Assembly: GCF_000699445.3 (NCBI RefSeq)
Contig: NC_067196.1
Coordinates: 31,206,616-31,270,615, forward strand
Origin: Schistosoma haematobium
Taxonomy: Eukaryota > Platyhelminthes > Trematoda > Strigeidida > Schistosomatidae
DNA length: 64,000 nucleotides
Reading direction: 5' to 3'
Below, piece by piece: positions 37,101 to 50,200 of this stretch; position 1 is the first letter of the stretch; each line of letters starts with the position of its first letter. Made by a program: the position numbers and the translations under genes. Below the pieces are notes generated by a model. The model worked only from the letters and a program-made list of their open reading frames with translations, searched no databases and was not told where the DNA came from.

Positions 37101-40100
37101 AACGTCTATGTAGTTTTCTCTATTAACTGTACTGCATGAATAAAGATTCTTTAGTGAACTCAAATATTATGGATTCATTTTCACAGCCTGTTTTCTTATG
37201 CTCAATTTCCGTTCATAGATGGCTAGGACACAGAAAAACAAAAATACCATGGGTCATTTAGGATTATTAAAGGCTCGGTTGGCTAAACTTAGACGAGAAC
37301 TTATTGAACCCAAAGGTGGTACTGGCGGAGGTGGAGAAGGTTTTGATGTTGCTAAAACGGGAGATGCACGTATCGGCTTTGTGGGTTTCCCATCAGTCGG
37401 AAAGTCAACACTTCTGTGCAATTTGGCCGGTGTCTATTCTGAAGTGGCTGCCTATGAGTTCACAACCCTTACCACTGTGCCAGGCGTTATTAGGTACAAA
37501 GGAGCTAAAATTCAACTACTTGATCTACCCGGTATTATAGAAGGTGCCAAAGATGGAAAGGGTAGAGGAAAACAGGTGATAGCTGGTAAGTCATGTTTGC
37601 AAGAGACGTCAGTAAATTTTTACGGATAGTTGCCCGAACGTGCACTCTCATTCTCATGGTGCTAGATGTCCTTAAGCCTTTACAACACAAAAAACTTCTA
37701 GAAAACGAATTAGAGGGATTTGGTATCAGATTAAACAAAAGTCCTCCTAACATTACATTACGCCGTAAAGAAAAAGGAGGCCTGAATATTCAAAGTTTAG
37801 TAAGTTTTCCTCATTCTATTTTGCTAAAAATGACGTTTGCAGGTCCCTCAATCTGAATTAGATAAAGAAGTAATAAAAACTATTTTAAGTGAATATAAAA
37901 TACACAATGCAGATGTCTCACTTAGATGCGATGCAACTGCTGAAGATCTAATTGATGTGATCGAAGGAAGTCGTGTTTATATTCCGTGTATATATGTTCT
38001 CAACAAAATTGATCAGATTACCATTGAGGTATGAAACGAGTCATGTAATTGTTCGGATTTTGTTAGGAGTTAGATATCATTTGTCGTGTTCCTCATTGTG
38101 TGCCCATTTCAGCTCATCACAAATGGAATTTTGATGATCTACTTGAGCTAATATGGGAGTATTTAAACTTGATAAGAATTTACACAAAACCCAAAGGGCA
38201 GTTGCCTGATTACAACGCTCCGGTTATTTTGAGATCTGCTTCGCATACTGTTGAGGACTTTTGCAATAAATTGCACAAGACTTTAATCAAGGAATTCAAG
38301 TAGTAAGTCCAGTTAACAGTTGAAAGATTTAATAATTTTTGTGTAAATGCTCTGGTCACTTCTGGAAAGTTTTATATCAGAACAGTCGTTAAATACGGTT
38401 TATCAGACGATGAAGTGAAATAGTTCTGTACATTCTCTTTAGTCCTAATACTTTTTAATTTTATAAAATAAATGCTATAAACCCTTAGTATTCAACGTAA
38501 GAATGTTTAAATAGCATGACACCTTTGACAACGACGAACTATAGAGTAAGCTAGAGCTTAAAGAGAAGTTAATGAGAAGTATAAATCTCATAGAAAAAGT
38601 TAGGTAAGATAGACAAATTAGTTTAGAATAAACTTACGTGCCTTGCAGACTAATAGTTCATAATCACTTTTGTCATTATTGATTTTTATGGTTGGTGATA
38701 GAACTTAGATATTCTGCGAGTTCATAGACTTCAGAGCATTTTGCCCATTTGACCGCTTCCAAAATTTCTGGTCCATAGATCCAGTCCACAAAGACCTGGT
38801 GCAGTGCCATAAGATTCATTTGCGTGGTAACTAGTATCCAAATCAAGTTCGCATACTATTTCTACTTCGACCATTCTTTACTACTGACTGTACGATGGCC
38901 TATCTTTTACAGGTTTCAGAGCCAGATTTATGCTTATAGTTATCTTTAATTAACCATATGTTAAGGAGTCATTAATTACAATGCACCACTTATTTCTACC
39001 TAGTTTAAATATGTGATAATGTTTTCGGCTGTTTGAACATTAATCTCCTCCCATTTTTGGTTTACTGATGAGTAGGCAGTGCGAAATTTAGGATTTTATC
39101 CCATATTTATTTACACAAAATTTCATTTTTCATATTTACCTTGGCTTGCTAGTGTTTTGTACTGATAAAGCGCTCTTTCGTGACATATAAATAGTGCTCA
39201 GTATAACATTATTTTTATGTAGTATCCACACCTAACTTGGATTTTTTGAACAAACGAAGCGTTCAGTAGCTGTTTTTCCAAATTATGTATTATTATCAAA
39301 CTCTTCGACATATTTTTACCATTCATTAGTAAATTTGTAACAAATAGGAAGTTACATTTGAAATTTCCAATAAATCTCTATCAAGAAGGAACCATTAAGA
39401 ACAGACCAATTTTACCGTCACTTCATATCCTTTGAATTTATCAAAAATCTGTGGTTTTATCAAAATACATAAAATTCCGTATGCTATTTCTGTATGGGTT
39501 ATTGAAATATGATGTCGTGTTTGATAACTTAAAATAGTTTGATCTCCGAATACCTGACTCCAGGGCTCAGTAGTTTGGGATCTAGTCATTTTGAACAGTT
39601 TCAAATTTTATTTGTCAATAAGGGACAATAAACACGTTAAGTAAATATTGTGTCCTTCAGGTTTTCTCCAAAGTACCCATCATTTATAGTAGTCTGTGTT
39701 GTCATGTCGCTTATCTCAGCGATTGGGTCGCTCCATTTAACTTGTAAGATTCCATGTCCATTATATTTCAAGACTTTTTTGCTCGATATAAACCTGAATA
39801 ATGCACCTCTATCTTTTAATTGCAAGCTACTTAATCTTAGCAGTCAGACAGAATTATATAAACTTAGCCTACTTCATTCATCTTTATTAAAAAGCTCTAA
39901 ATAATTTTTAGTCAACATCTTATATCAAATTTATGCCATATATATATATTTTCCGTATAACTATATATACGAATGTACAGCTTAAGTAAATGATTTCATC
40001 GAAAAGAAAATTTTCTTCACCGAATTCTCTTTTTCTTATTCAAAATTTCTACGAGTTGATCCTTTTTGGATGAAATAGAATCATCATAACCTTTCAGCTT

Positions 40101-40914
40101 GCTCCAACAACTTACCATTGTAAATTTATTTTACTGTTAATTATAAATACATGTTATTGAATATTGTGAACTTGATACATTCATACAATTGTACATAGTT
40201 CCCAACCTGTACTGTATTCTACCTAAGAATTATGGAAACAGTTGGCAATATTATCACATGCGGAAATATTTCTATCATATCTTACTTCAGGAACATGCAA
40301 GTAGTTGACGAGTTGCATTCTTATAATTTATGGACTTTCACTATCTGTTCGCGCCAGTTATTTGATTTTTTGATTTAATCCAGATTTTAACAATCTGCTT
40401 AGAAAGAGTTTTTTAGCTGCCTAAAACCGTTAGTTTATTTTTCTAAAAAGAGAGTTAATTTTAATCGGAACTCAACATTTCACTGAATACCATAATTCTT
40501 TTCATTTCAATCTCGATACTGAAGTATCTCGGAAGAAATATTTATGTTTTCTAGTTAGTTGTTAAACAATTTTTTATTAAGAATCCAAGTTAGTATAATA
40601 ATTATATCCTCTAGAAATATCATTTTTGAGTTTAAAATGAAGTTGCCATTCATATTCTGGAATAATCCCATCAGGACATTATTGTTCTATCTGAATAATT
40701 TAGTTTAGTCTGGCTAGCTTAAATGTAACATTTCTTTTGGCCAAATAATAAAAATAATTATGTTTTCAAATACTAAATGTTTCATAATTTTGAGTATTTT
40801 ACGTATTTTTTTAGTGCCTTTGTTTGGGGTTCTTCAGTAAAACATCAACCACAGCGTGTAGGTAAAGATCATATACTTCACGATGAAGATGTAGTACAAA
40901 TTGTTAAGAAGTAA
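34200..40914 (+). CDS. DRG1: Developmentally regulated GTP-binding protein 1
   Basis: Six exons: 34200-34238, 37219-37585, 37630-37799, 37843-38028, 38067-38302 and 40815-40914. Total 1098 nt, 365 residues plus TAA, against 367 in human. The 39-nt first exon encodes [13 protein letters not shown] and splices in phase 0 to [19 protein letters not shown], exactly where the vertebrate protein has its short N-terminal helix. G motifs are seen: P-loop GFPSVGKST, switch II DLPGII, NKID, and the SAHH element of this family. The TGS-domain C-terminus has [36 protein letters not shown] and [13 protein letters not shown]1 is a potassium-stimulated cytosolic GTPase that associates with the DFRP1 partner and polysomes; this function is from family knowledge. 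Introns are 2980, 44, 43, 38 and 2512 nt. A reading that starts only at 37219 would miss 13 residues. Confidence 0.97.
35380..36480 (+). mobile_element. RTE-like LINE 3' relic in DRG1 intron 1
   Basis: Encodes [12 protein letters not shown] and FSVRIQK, then after a nested insertion [59 protein letters not shown] and [10 protein letters not shown]. This is the post-catalytic and C-terminal part of an RTE-type reverse transcriptase. Stops follow at 36000. The 3' tail ends in CTGACTGACTGA near 36466-36477. The same C-terminal and tail sequence recurs at 41530-41890 (-) and 45230-45570 (+). Confidence 0.85.
35492..35661. mobile_element. Palindromic (foldback) insertion with 12-bp target duplication
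   Basis: Two arms of about 55 bp, 35525-35581 and 35598-35652, are near-perfect inverted repeats (one substitution, one 2-nt indel) around a 16-nt loop holding CAGCTG. The insert splits the RTE-like reading frame. The 12-mer GGATACAGAAGA occurs on both sides (35480-35491 and 35662-35673), a direct target-site duplication, and removing one copy plus the insert restores the LINE frame RIQKTRLAF. No coding capacity. A relative lies at 20067-20175. Confidence 0.85.
39935..40065 (-). repeat. Dispersed repeat R2, left portion
   Basis: The reverse complement matches 26860-26960 in order: GAGAATTC, GAAGAAAATTTTCTT, ATTTAC, CTGTA(C/T)ATTC, then ATATATAGTTATACGGAAAATATAT. It lies in the last DRG1 intron, in antisense. 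Confidence 0.6.
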
Positions 40915-41529
40915 GTATCCACAGATTACCTAGAATATCACCATACAATATATAAATGAATAGTATTCGTTTTAAGAAATTATCACCAAGTTCTACGGTT
41001 ATAATTTCAAAATAATAATCAAAACGAATAACCGAATTCGGCGCAAGTTTATCTTTTTGGAATCCAGGATATAAATGTAGGGTTGTTAGTAAAATAAGTT
41101 TGTTAGCTAACATTTACCAATAGTGATGCAATTAATGTTTAACGTATACTTGAACTGGAGCTGTGCTACAGTGGCTTTCGGGGTTCCAACGCTTAACAGA
41201 TGAGTTTGTAAGCAAATATCAGTCTGTACTTATGTGAAAATCAAAAGTTCAGTAATGCAACTAATATATTTTTTTAGACTAAAAGTTAAAAAAACTACAC
41301 TATAAATGTATTTAAAGTCATAAACTTGAGTGTTAAAATCAACATACAGATACAATTTTTTTACTTAAAGGACTCAACGAGGTTTTACCCTTTAGGTTTC
41401 TATATTTCCCCGATATTAGTAAAACTTTGTATACACATTACCGCTGGTTTACTATAGTTTTGTTTCAACCTTTTACCGCCCAGCAAGCCGTTCATCCTAA
41501 AAATCATCATCACAAAATCTACACCCATA
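40915..41529. other. DRG1 3' flank
   Basis: Expected to hold the 3' UTR of DRG1. No other gene recognised. Confidence 0.4.
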
Positions 41530-41890
41530 TAGTCAGTCAGTCAGCTACAACGTAGGACCAGGCACATATATGCGTCGGTCCAGGTTGCCATACCTCATTA
41601 GCACAACAAGATGAACACCGAATTCATAAAAGTAGTTAATTGAATAGTGGTAATATATATATAAATGATTGCATTTAAGGACATAGTACGGGAAAGAATT
41701 AGTTCGTAGAAAAGAAGATATGAAACGATTTTAATCTCATAGTTTAAGGAAAGACAAAGAGTGTATACACCAACGCCATTGTGATCGATTCTGAGCCATG
41801 TCACCCAGAGTCTCCAACCATTGTTTACGATAATTGCGCGAACTCCAACCAAGTAGTCTGCATCTATCAACGTGGCAAACATCAGAAGTT
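41530..41890 (-). mobile_element. RTE-like LINE 3' tail relic
   Basis: On the minus strand the text GATGCAGACTACTTGGTTGG, then GGTTGGAGACTCTGGGTGAC and ATGGCTCAGAATCG, matches the 3' region of the relic at 35380-36480 (there 36120-36220). The end near 41530 (ACGTTGTAGCTGACTGACTG) matches that element's 3' terminus at 36450-36480. The element is heavily 5'-truncated. Confidence 0.75.
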
Positions 41891-44800
41891 AGTTATCATA
41901 CGTTGACCATATATTTACTTGTAATTTCTCAGTGTCATAAAAAACAGGTTCTGTATATATACAACACTTGTTTCCCTTTTTGTTTCAGAGTTTGATCGAT
42001 TCGCCGTTCACTGTGTCACTTTTACCTCTCTTCTGTATTTATTTCGTCTGCCAAAATTTTGATGGACAAATATATTTCAGCGATATGATTTCGACAATTG
42101 CTTCGTGTTATTATTATTGTATTTACAGATTTTCAATAGTTTTTCAATAAAAGTATTTGTGGAGTAGACTTTCATGTGTTTATTTTTGGTAGCGATATTG
42201 TTTAATCGATAACGATGTTATGTATGTATGGTGGTGGTACAGAGTTTGGTTGGTTGTTTTGTTGGTAAATATACCAAGACTTCAACATAGGCATGCTTTT
42301 TTAAGAATAACGTTTCCCGGTAATGTTTCTGGTTATATCTTACTTCATTTACCAAACACTGGTACTTAAGTTTGGAGACGTTATATTGTGGAATCAGATA
42401 ACACATTAACCAAAACTCGAATATGTAGGTCATTCTTATGTTGACTTTAATGGTCCAAAGGTATTTTAGTTGCCACGGAATCTCATATTCTAAGTCCTGA
42501 TTCCTAATAGAATCGCACTTGTTTGCTCCTGAGGACTCACAAAATTTTTTTATGGTCAGATTAAAATCAGTACATAGTGAGAACCGTAATCAGTATATTA
42601 CTTATTTTTTTCTGGTTGCTCTTCAGTTAATGTAGTGGGTTGGTACTGAAATCACCTTCGAATTTATCTGTCTATCTTCTAAACACCAATTTCCAGTTAT
42701 ATTTATTGACTATTCTTATATCTGATTATATCAAGGTTAAAGTGATAATTAGATAATTGTTTAGAAATATAGTTTTTCTCAAATAAATAGTGAACATGGG
42801 AATTTCGAAATACTTATGCGACAGTTCACTTATCAATTTTAGTACTAGGTATTTGTTTGATTATTCATACAATCAAAATAATTTTACAGCAACCAAGCTG
42901 TTTAGTTTTATTATACTGTATGACATTACAAAATCTTTTTATCGTCTTGATGTCTTCGTAGAAAATTATTTATCTCTAAGAAAGTAAATCGTGGTTATTC
43001 TATGAACCAATTGGTTTAATATTCACACTTAACTTATCTCAATCTTTAGAAAAATTCGTGTTGTCACTTTAATAAAGAGAAGTATTGCTGTCAGCTCATT
43101 GACGCGTGTATTCCAACTGAATGTATACAGGTCTCAGTCTTTGAAATAAAATCCTTTAAACGTTTCTCTTAATGAATTGTTTATATATGTATATACATAT
43201 ATATAATACAGGGAGTGAGTAAAAAATACAACTGTTACCTTTATATCTAGCAATTAAATATTTTAGAGAACATTTCCATCGAAATCAATTTTTGGACCTT
43301 TTAGATAGAGTACTACCCATTTACTTTTGAATGTATTAAGGTTCAGTAATTGATAATGTTCTACACTCACGTTAATATGTCAACTTCTTTTAATATCTCT
43401 TGATAATGAGAGCTGATCACGATCGTTATTTAGCTTTTCGGATAATATTCCATTGTCATCTTACCCTCATATTTCATCGCTCTACTTATAAAATATTTAG
43501 GATAATCGTTTGTTCAAAATGAGAACTTAACTTGTTCCGGTTCTGTGTTTTACTTCTAATTCTGCAGCGAGATGGATAACTCTGTTTACGCGTTGTTTAG
43601 TAACCATTGTTACCTTGTTGATTTATAAATCTTTGAAAGTATTAGCTTTATGAAATGCTAGATGTCACATTGTTGTCTTGTCGTTTTTCAACTAAACAGT
43701 CAGAGAATTTCGGTTTATGATCCTCCTTGAAAAATTCAATGCCATCTGATATAGTAATTATACTTATTAAAAGTTTGCACAGAAAGACTTTTGAAATTAC
43801 TAGTTGTTATCTAAATGTTAGATGGAGCGATTTATTTCATAATTTCACTTAGTCCCAGGAAATTTAAATGAAGTCTCCAATAATCTGGGAACTGGTAACC
43901 CTCATTACTATTTCTATACATTACTGTAGATCTGATTAAAGTATAGAAAGTGAAATATAATTCCAAAATCTATAGTTTTATTAATATCTAATAGAAAGCA
44001 CAAATATAAATTCATACTGATACCGAAGATTTATATGTATTATTATCTATTAGCCTCATATATACCTAACTCGACAAATAAAACACTGGAACTTGGTTTT
44101 ACTTTTACCAACTTACTGTGATTAGGTTAATTTTTAGATGGTAGAGAAGATTTGTGGCACAGTAGGATGACTTTTGTCAAGTAGCCATCTCTTAACTGGG
44201 TAGTTTAGTTGTGATAGTTTCATTGTCCTTCTAGTCAACATCATCAGGAGAAGCTTCATGATTCCTTACAAGCAGAACCCAAGTGGAAATAGTGTTTATG
44301 CTTTACATATTCTCTATATATTTATTTATATGTATATACCAACTTATGTTCACATCATTTTTGTTCTTAGTAAAACGTCCGACTTATTTTTACTTATTTA
44401 TTGTACTCAATCATTCATTGTACCGTACTATAGTCCCAATAATAATAATAAATGCCAATCGTTTATGCATACTGTTGATATGATCAATAAAGTGAAATGA
44501 ACTACAAATTCTCTTCTTATTTCTTTTTAAGAATATTTGGAATTTTATAAAATTGAATTTTAGCAAATGTCAATGATAATGCTTTTCTGTATTGAAATTT
44601 CAAACGTTTTGACTGGAATATTATCGTGTATTTATATTTGTATGTTCTTCTTTAAATGGAAAATTAGTTACCGGACTAGGATAAGCACGTAGAAACTTTT
44701 TTTATTGTTTTTTTTCTAAAAATATGTGAAGGAACTTGTAGGCAAAATGATTATCTGTCTGAATTTCAAACACTTAGTTATTAAAACGTTTGTAACTGAA

Positions 44801-45229
44801 AATTAATGCACTTCGTCTTGTTCAGACTTAGATAATTCATCATATACTAATTCACGTTAATTGTGTACATTGAATTTTAATCAGTATAGATGTTAAGTTA
44901 TTTATTAATTACGAAAATTAGCATTAATTTTAATACCTGGAATCTTGTTGTGTTGTTGGTAATCAATACCACTTATCTGTCGAGTTTAATGTAGAACGGT
45001 TTAGAGTATCCTTAAAATTTGCGCTTTTTTAAAGGGTTTTAAGTACTTGTTGCTTAGAGGATGTAATCTATATTATCAGCTTTGTATCATTCCTAACACA
45101 TGGAATCTGTGTAGATAGTTGTCACTTTTTTGACCATTCAAATACTAATATTTGACTATAAGTGTTTTCAAAGTTTTACTACTGTATGTTGAAACCGCTG
45201 AATGAATACTGTTGAAGCTAGACGCATGG
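41890..45229. other. Intergenic between DRG1 and COA6
   Basis: A long AT-rich stretch with no recognised exon, RNA gene or named transposon. Short ORFs here are low-complexity and unspliced. Confidence 0.4.
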
Positions 45230-45570
45230 TGCTAAATGCAGGTTGTAAATCTTCACTGACTGGGGTGGTTGAGACGTGTATTACGTATGTCCAACAACCG
45301 TCTACCTTGACTCATGTTATTTGATGACCTAGGAGCGAGTTGGAAGAAAACTAGGGGCGTTCAGAATAAAACTTCGCAGCGGTCCGTGAGGTCATTGACC
45401 ATAAGACTAAGTCATGTTAGTAAATTCTGACTACCTTGCTGAGGTCCACTCAATTATCATAACTAGCTATTTGAGACGAATCACACGGCTCAGAATTGAT
45501 TGCAGTGATATACACCTACTCATTCTTTATCTTTCCTAAGATCCTGTGTTTTAAAATTATTTTATCCCTT
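45230..45570 (+). mobile_element. RTE-like LINE 3' tail relic, older copy
   Basis: Collinear but strongly diverged match to 35950-36240. Shared words in order are CTTCA, GGTTGAGACGTGT, TGTCCAACAACCG, GGAGCGAGTTGGAAGAAA, AAGACTAAGTCATGTTAGTA, and CACACGGCTCAGAATTGATTG. The frame is destroyed. Confidence 0.7.
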
Positions 45571-46289
45571 TTATGCATCTTTCTCGAATCGTACTCTCTA
45601 TGCCTAATTTCTTTATACTATCACTGATACTGTTGCTACTTTTATGGCTTTGACATTCATTTTGATAACATTTTCTCTTTGTGACGTGGTGTGGGAATGT
45701 TTACTGATATAGTGATGTACCAAATTTTACATTGGATTTGGCTGATTATCTTATTGATTGCTACGTTTTTATCAACACTTAATCTCTTTTTCTACTGCAA
45801 AAAATCAAGTACTACATCGGATTAGTAATTTTTCAAGAGATTGGAAGTTACTAACAACTAACGTTTCTGGTGATCACTCAATATGTATCTCAGACCATAG
45901 TGCCAAATTTCGATACCACGGTCTTTACTTCCATTGAGTTATGCTTTTGTCACTGCACTTTATCCGTTGCAACGATTCTTTAGACAATCGTTATTGGACG
46001 TCATTGTCATTTTTATAGAATTGTGGATGCGAAAGTGCCTTATATGCTAGTGGAATATAGTAGGTAGTGACATAAGCACTTAGAAATAACCTAATCTGTC
46101 CTAATTTTGTTCCAAAGATCATAATGTTTTCTTGGTTATGCGATTTCGAATAGAAAACCTGTCGACAACACTAGACAATTAAAAAATGATTCATCTTTAA
46201 ATGTTATGTCCGTGGGATGGTAGTTTCGATTTTGATAATACTCATCATCAAAATATCTTGTAATCAATCCGATCAACAGTATAGTTGTT

Positions 46290-46565
46290 TCGCGATGTAA
46301 ATGTTGATTCATCAGGTGACTACTAGTGTAGTGTGTGGTATGTATCATCCATAGAAAGTGAAATGCCTGGAGGCAGAAGGTTATGAAGATCAAAGAAAAG
46401 AGAATGAGGACAGAGAGTGATTGGTGTGGAAACGAAGAGACAATTAGGTTTGAGACGATTGATTAACATTTTGCAAATGAAGTATTTGCTGTGTAGTTCT
46501 CAGATTTTACTAAAACGTTCTGTAATTTTCTATACAAATACATTTGACTTGTGTTCTCGTTCACT
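46290..46565 (-). repeat. Dispersed repeat R1, copy 2
   Basis: The reverse complement contains ACTTCATTTGCAAAATGTTA, CCACACCAATCACTCTCTGT, TTCTGCCTCCAGGCATTTCA and ACCACACACTACACTAGTAG. These match 1800-2100 and 50035-50310 in order. It lies about 0.7 kb upstream of COA6. Confidence 0.75.
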
Positions 46566-47232
46566 ACACTAGTACTGAGGAAATTATAAATCTAGGTTGC
46601 GACGCTTCTTTGAAATTGCATATCATTTACATGAAACAATTTACTATGTTATAATCATAGTGTGGTTGACCGTTATTGATATCCGTGTGTGAATATTTCA
46701 AGAGAATGGGTAAACAATATACGATCTTTGTTATGCTAGATCATCCTGGATGCCATCTAATTTGTTGTAAATATGAATTTTCAGAAATAATGAAATTCCA
46801 CTAGGAGTGTACCATGTTAGAACCTCATCTTAGTAGATATCGTTTACCAGTTTATACTGTACATTTTTCGGTGATTTATAAACTCTGAAAACAATGGCTC
46901 TTCAATACTTTCTGTTGAAATCGCATTTTCTGAGCTGGTTGGATTAGTTGTAAGGCTTTCGTTGTCTTTCTACTTTCATACATATATTAGGGATTCAGAT
47001 GGGACGTGTTTCTTGTTCGTTATACTTTACTTAATAAAATTGAAACAGAAGTTGTGTCTTTTAATCTGGAAAAATGCTTAATCCAATCATACTGCTCATC
47101 CATATACACTTTGAGTTGATTTAATTTTATTCGTTGCGTTATTGGGAAATTTTATTATTTAGTCAGTTAATCACTATTAATTACTTAAGTGATTTACCAC
47201 AGATTTTCTTATATGAACTTTTAGCCGCTCTT

Positions 47233-50200
47233 ATGCAAACCTCGACAGATTTTATATCTAAATCTAAAAGAGAAAAATGCTGGAAATCACGTGATGCCTT
47301 TTGGGAATGTGTTACTGATGTAATCGCGAAAAATTCAGAACCTGATGACAAGTTGATAAGAAAACAATGTACCAAACAAAGAAAACTTTACGAAGAAATG
47401 TGTCCACGAATATGGGTTAGTTCACTGTGTGGTATTTGATTTTTCGAATTCCAGAAGTAGTTAGATTACATACATTCAGCTGATCTTACGAGTCTAAGCA
47501 CAGTACGTAGCTAATTAATTATAATTCATTGTTTCCTTTTTAGATACTTACAAGCTCACATATAGATGAATTATAATTCAGACAGACACACCACGGGAAT
47601 CGACATAAATATATGTTTTTCAGTCTGCCACATTTTATATCATATGGACAAAAAAACCAGTAAAAGATATGGCAAAATGTTTCATTAATATTAATAACAA
47701 TATTGGTTAGCTAAAATGAATATGGGAAAACTTATTGTTATCTTGTGGATTGCATCTAGGAAGTGTACACCTTCCTATACGGCTCATTCAAATGTCTGAT
47801 ATATTTTGGTCTAGCCATCTTCACATTTTTCCAATCTACTTTTATACCGTTACGCAGGTTATCCGTCCTGTAAGCTGTCGAGTTTTCTGATTCCTGCGGA
47901 GGATCAATTCAAAAAATGACTCGGGTTCAATGAGTTTTTACCAATACATTAATTTACAGTCATTAGATAGTCTTAATATTTACCAACCTTCATGTTTTTG
48001 CTTCTGTGTTTTGTACCAATGTGTGACTAGGATGTAATCGTGATGTTCTCAATGTTCTCTGTTACTGACTTATCACAGTGGTGTGATGGAAACACCGATG
48101 TGTTTCTCTATAGTTTGGAGACTTAAATTTCAGCCATTAGGTTATAGTTTTTTCACTTGCGTTTTTTTGAGTGTATTTGTCCGATTGTAATGTTTCATCT
48201 GCGCTACAGTCTGCTTGCCCGATTCGGTTACAAAATACTCGCTCTTGCTAGGCACTTAGCCCAACTGCTATGCATTTGAAAGGACTGAAAACAATAGAGA
48301 AGCTTTAATTGTCAGGTCCGAATAAACTGTATGCAATTCGGATAATGATTTGAAAGCAATAACCTTGGATAAGTGAGTAATTCACAGTGTTATGCCACGT
48401 TTGTATTTTTCACCCACTGGTGGTATCCAGACGTGTTATGTCTGACTTTCGGAACACATAACATGTTCATGCTCATTTAGCATTCCCTTACTGAGAGGGT
48501 TTTCTTCTGGCATTCAATCAAGGAGAGGTCATGTAAAATTGTCATTCTTAACATGATCAGCAGCATTAGTGATCTTTAATGAACGCAGTAAGGCATTCTA
48601 CAGTATTATCAATCTCCACTGATGGAGCTACTTGATGTGTGCGAAATTCCCACTTACTGGCTGTATACTTCAGTCATATGTGCTAGATAAATTTGAAATA
48701 CGAAAGTAGGTTTCAAGGTACATGAATTTTAAGTCGTTAATTGTTCATTTTAATCTTTCCAGAAGATGTTGATCTCCAGCATAGAGTTATTAAGAGACCA
48801 GAAGTTTGCAGTTAAAAGAATCTACCTACTATAAACTGATCAGTTTATCACAGGTTTCTTAGTTTATTCTTTTATGTAGGCTTACAACTAAATAAGTGCT
48901 CACTGATGTTTATTATTCTAACTGATATTTGCTTATGATGGGAAACCTCTTTCTAACTAAGCTTCCAACAAGCAATTGTACTGTTCTGTTCTATGTTTTA
49001 AATATCAATATTGTAATGACATCAGCATTTCTAAAATTCTGACCATTAAATTTTGTAACTTAATCTTTCGATGCTGAAGTGGTGGTTTCCTCAATCTTAG
49101 TCTCTATTTTAAATATTATAGCATGAAACAGTGTATATTGCACTTCTACATTAAATTGGATGAAAATACTTTTTAATTTATAAATCATCAGCAACATTTT
49201 AATCTTTTTCTCTTTATTCAATTAAGATCGTAACGGAAGTTAGTATGATTGAGTTTTGAGATCTCTTAATTATTTAACTTCACTTAGCAACCATATACAC
49301 AGGTTCATATAAATAGACTAATAATCACTACATGGTTACTTGTATCTTAGTAAATAGAGTGAGAATTGTACCAATTACCCAGTAATTGAAATGAAACTAA
49401 ACTATGGAGGTTTCAAGAGCGTTTTTCTTAAAGATTATATCATTTGAATTCACTTGGTGTTGTTTGCTTCCATTTTCCAATTGTTGTTCAGGAATGCAAT
49501 TGATTAGTCTCTTGTTGGCATATGTACATCCTGAGCGGATTACTTCGATATTACCTTAAGTCACAAGCTTTGTAATCAAAGATGGATAGTGGCTAGCGGT
49601 GGAATCTAGGACGCCCGTTTCGTCCGATTTGGGACTCGTCAGCTGTATCTACCTGCACCCCAGAGTTTATATCCACTCTGGGATTCGAACCCAGTACCGT
49701 TCGCTTTAAATGCCATCGCGTTATCCATTTAGCTACTGAGTCATCATTTGGTATATTCACTTGTTCAGTTGATGCATTCATGTATATCTAACTTAGATGC
49801 TATTAGCTATCTCGATTTAACCTTGAAATTGATATGAAAACTTTAATGGCCAATACTTTCATGTTTCAGTAAATAGGTCATTAGAGTTGGTTTTTGTATA
49901 TCGTATTCCTCAATTGATTTAGGTTTTACTTCTCATCATCAAAATAAATTTGGGTTATTTATTTTTTTGATAAGTCCAACTGACTTATCACTAAAATGAT
50001 ATTTCCTGAAAGGTTTCTTTACTCATTATGTAATGAACGAAAACACAGGTGGGGGTAACTAACTGTATTTTAATGCAAAATTACAGAGTTGTTTGATAAA
50101 ATGTGAAAACCATACGTTCACTACTTCATTTGCAAATCCTCCATCAGTTGTCTCAAACGTCATCGTTCCTTCATTGCCATAACAATTACTCTCTGTTCTC

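Noticed and set aside
39637..39904. Frames on both strands (84 and 62 residues) in the last DRG1 intron
   Set aside because: No family motif and no splice partner. Possibly old transposon text, but not supportable.
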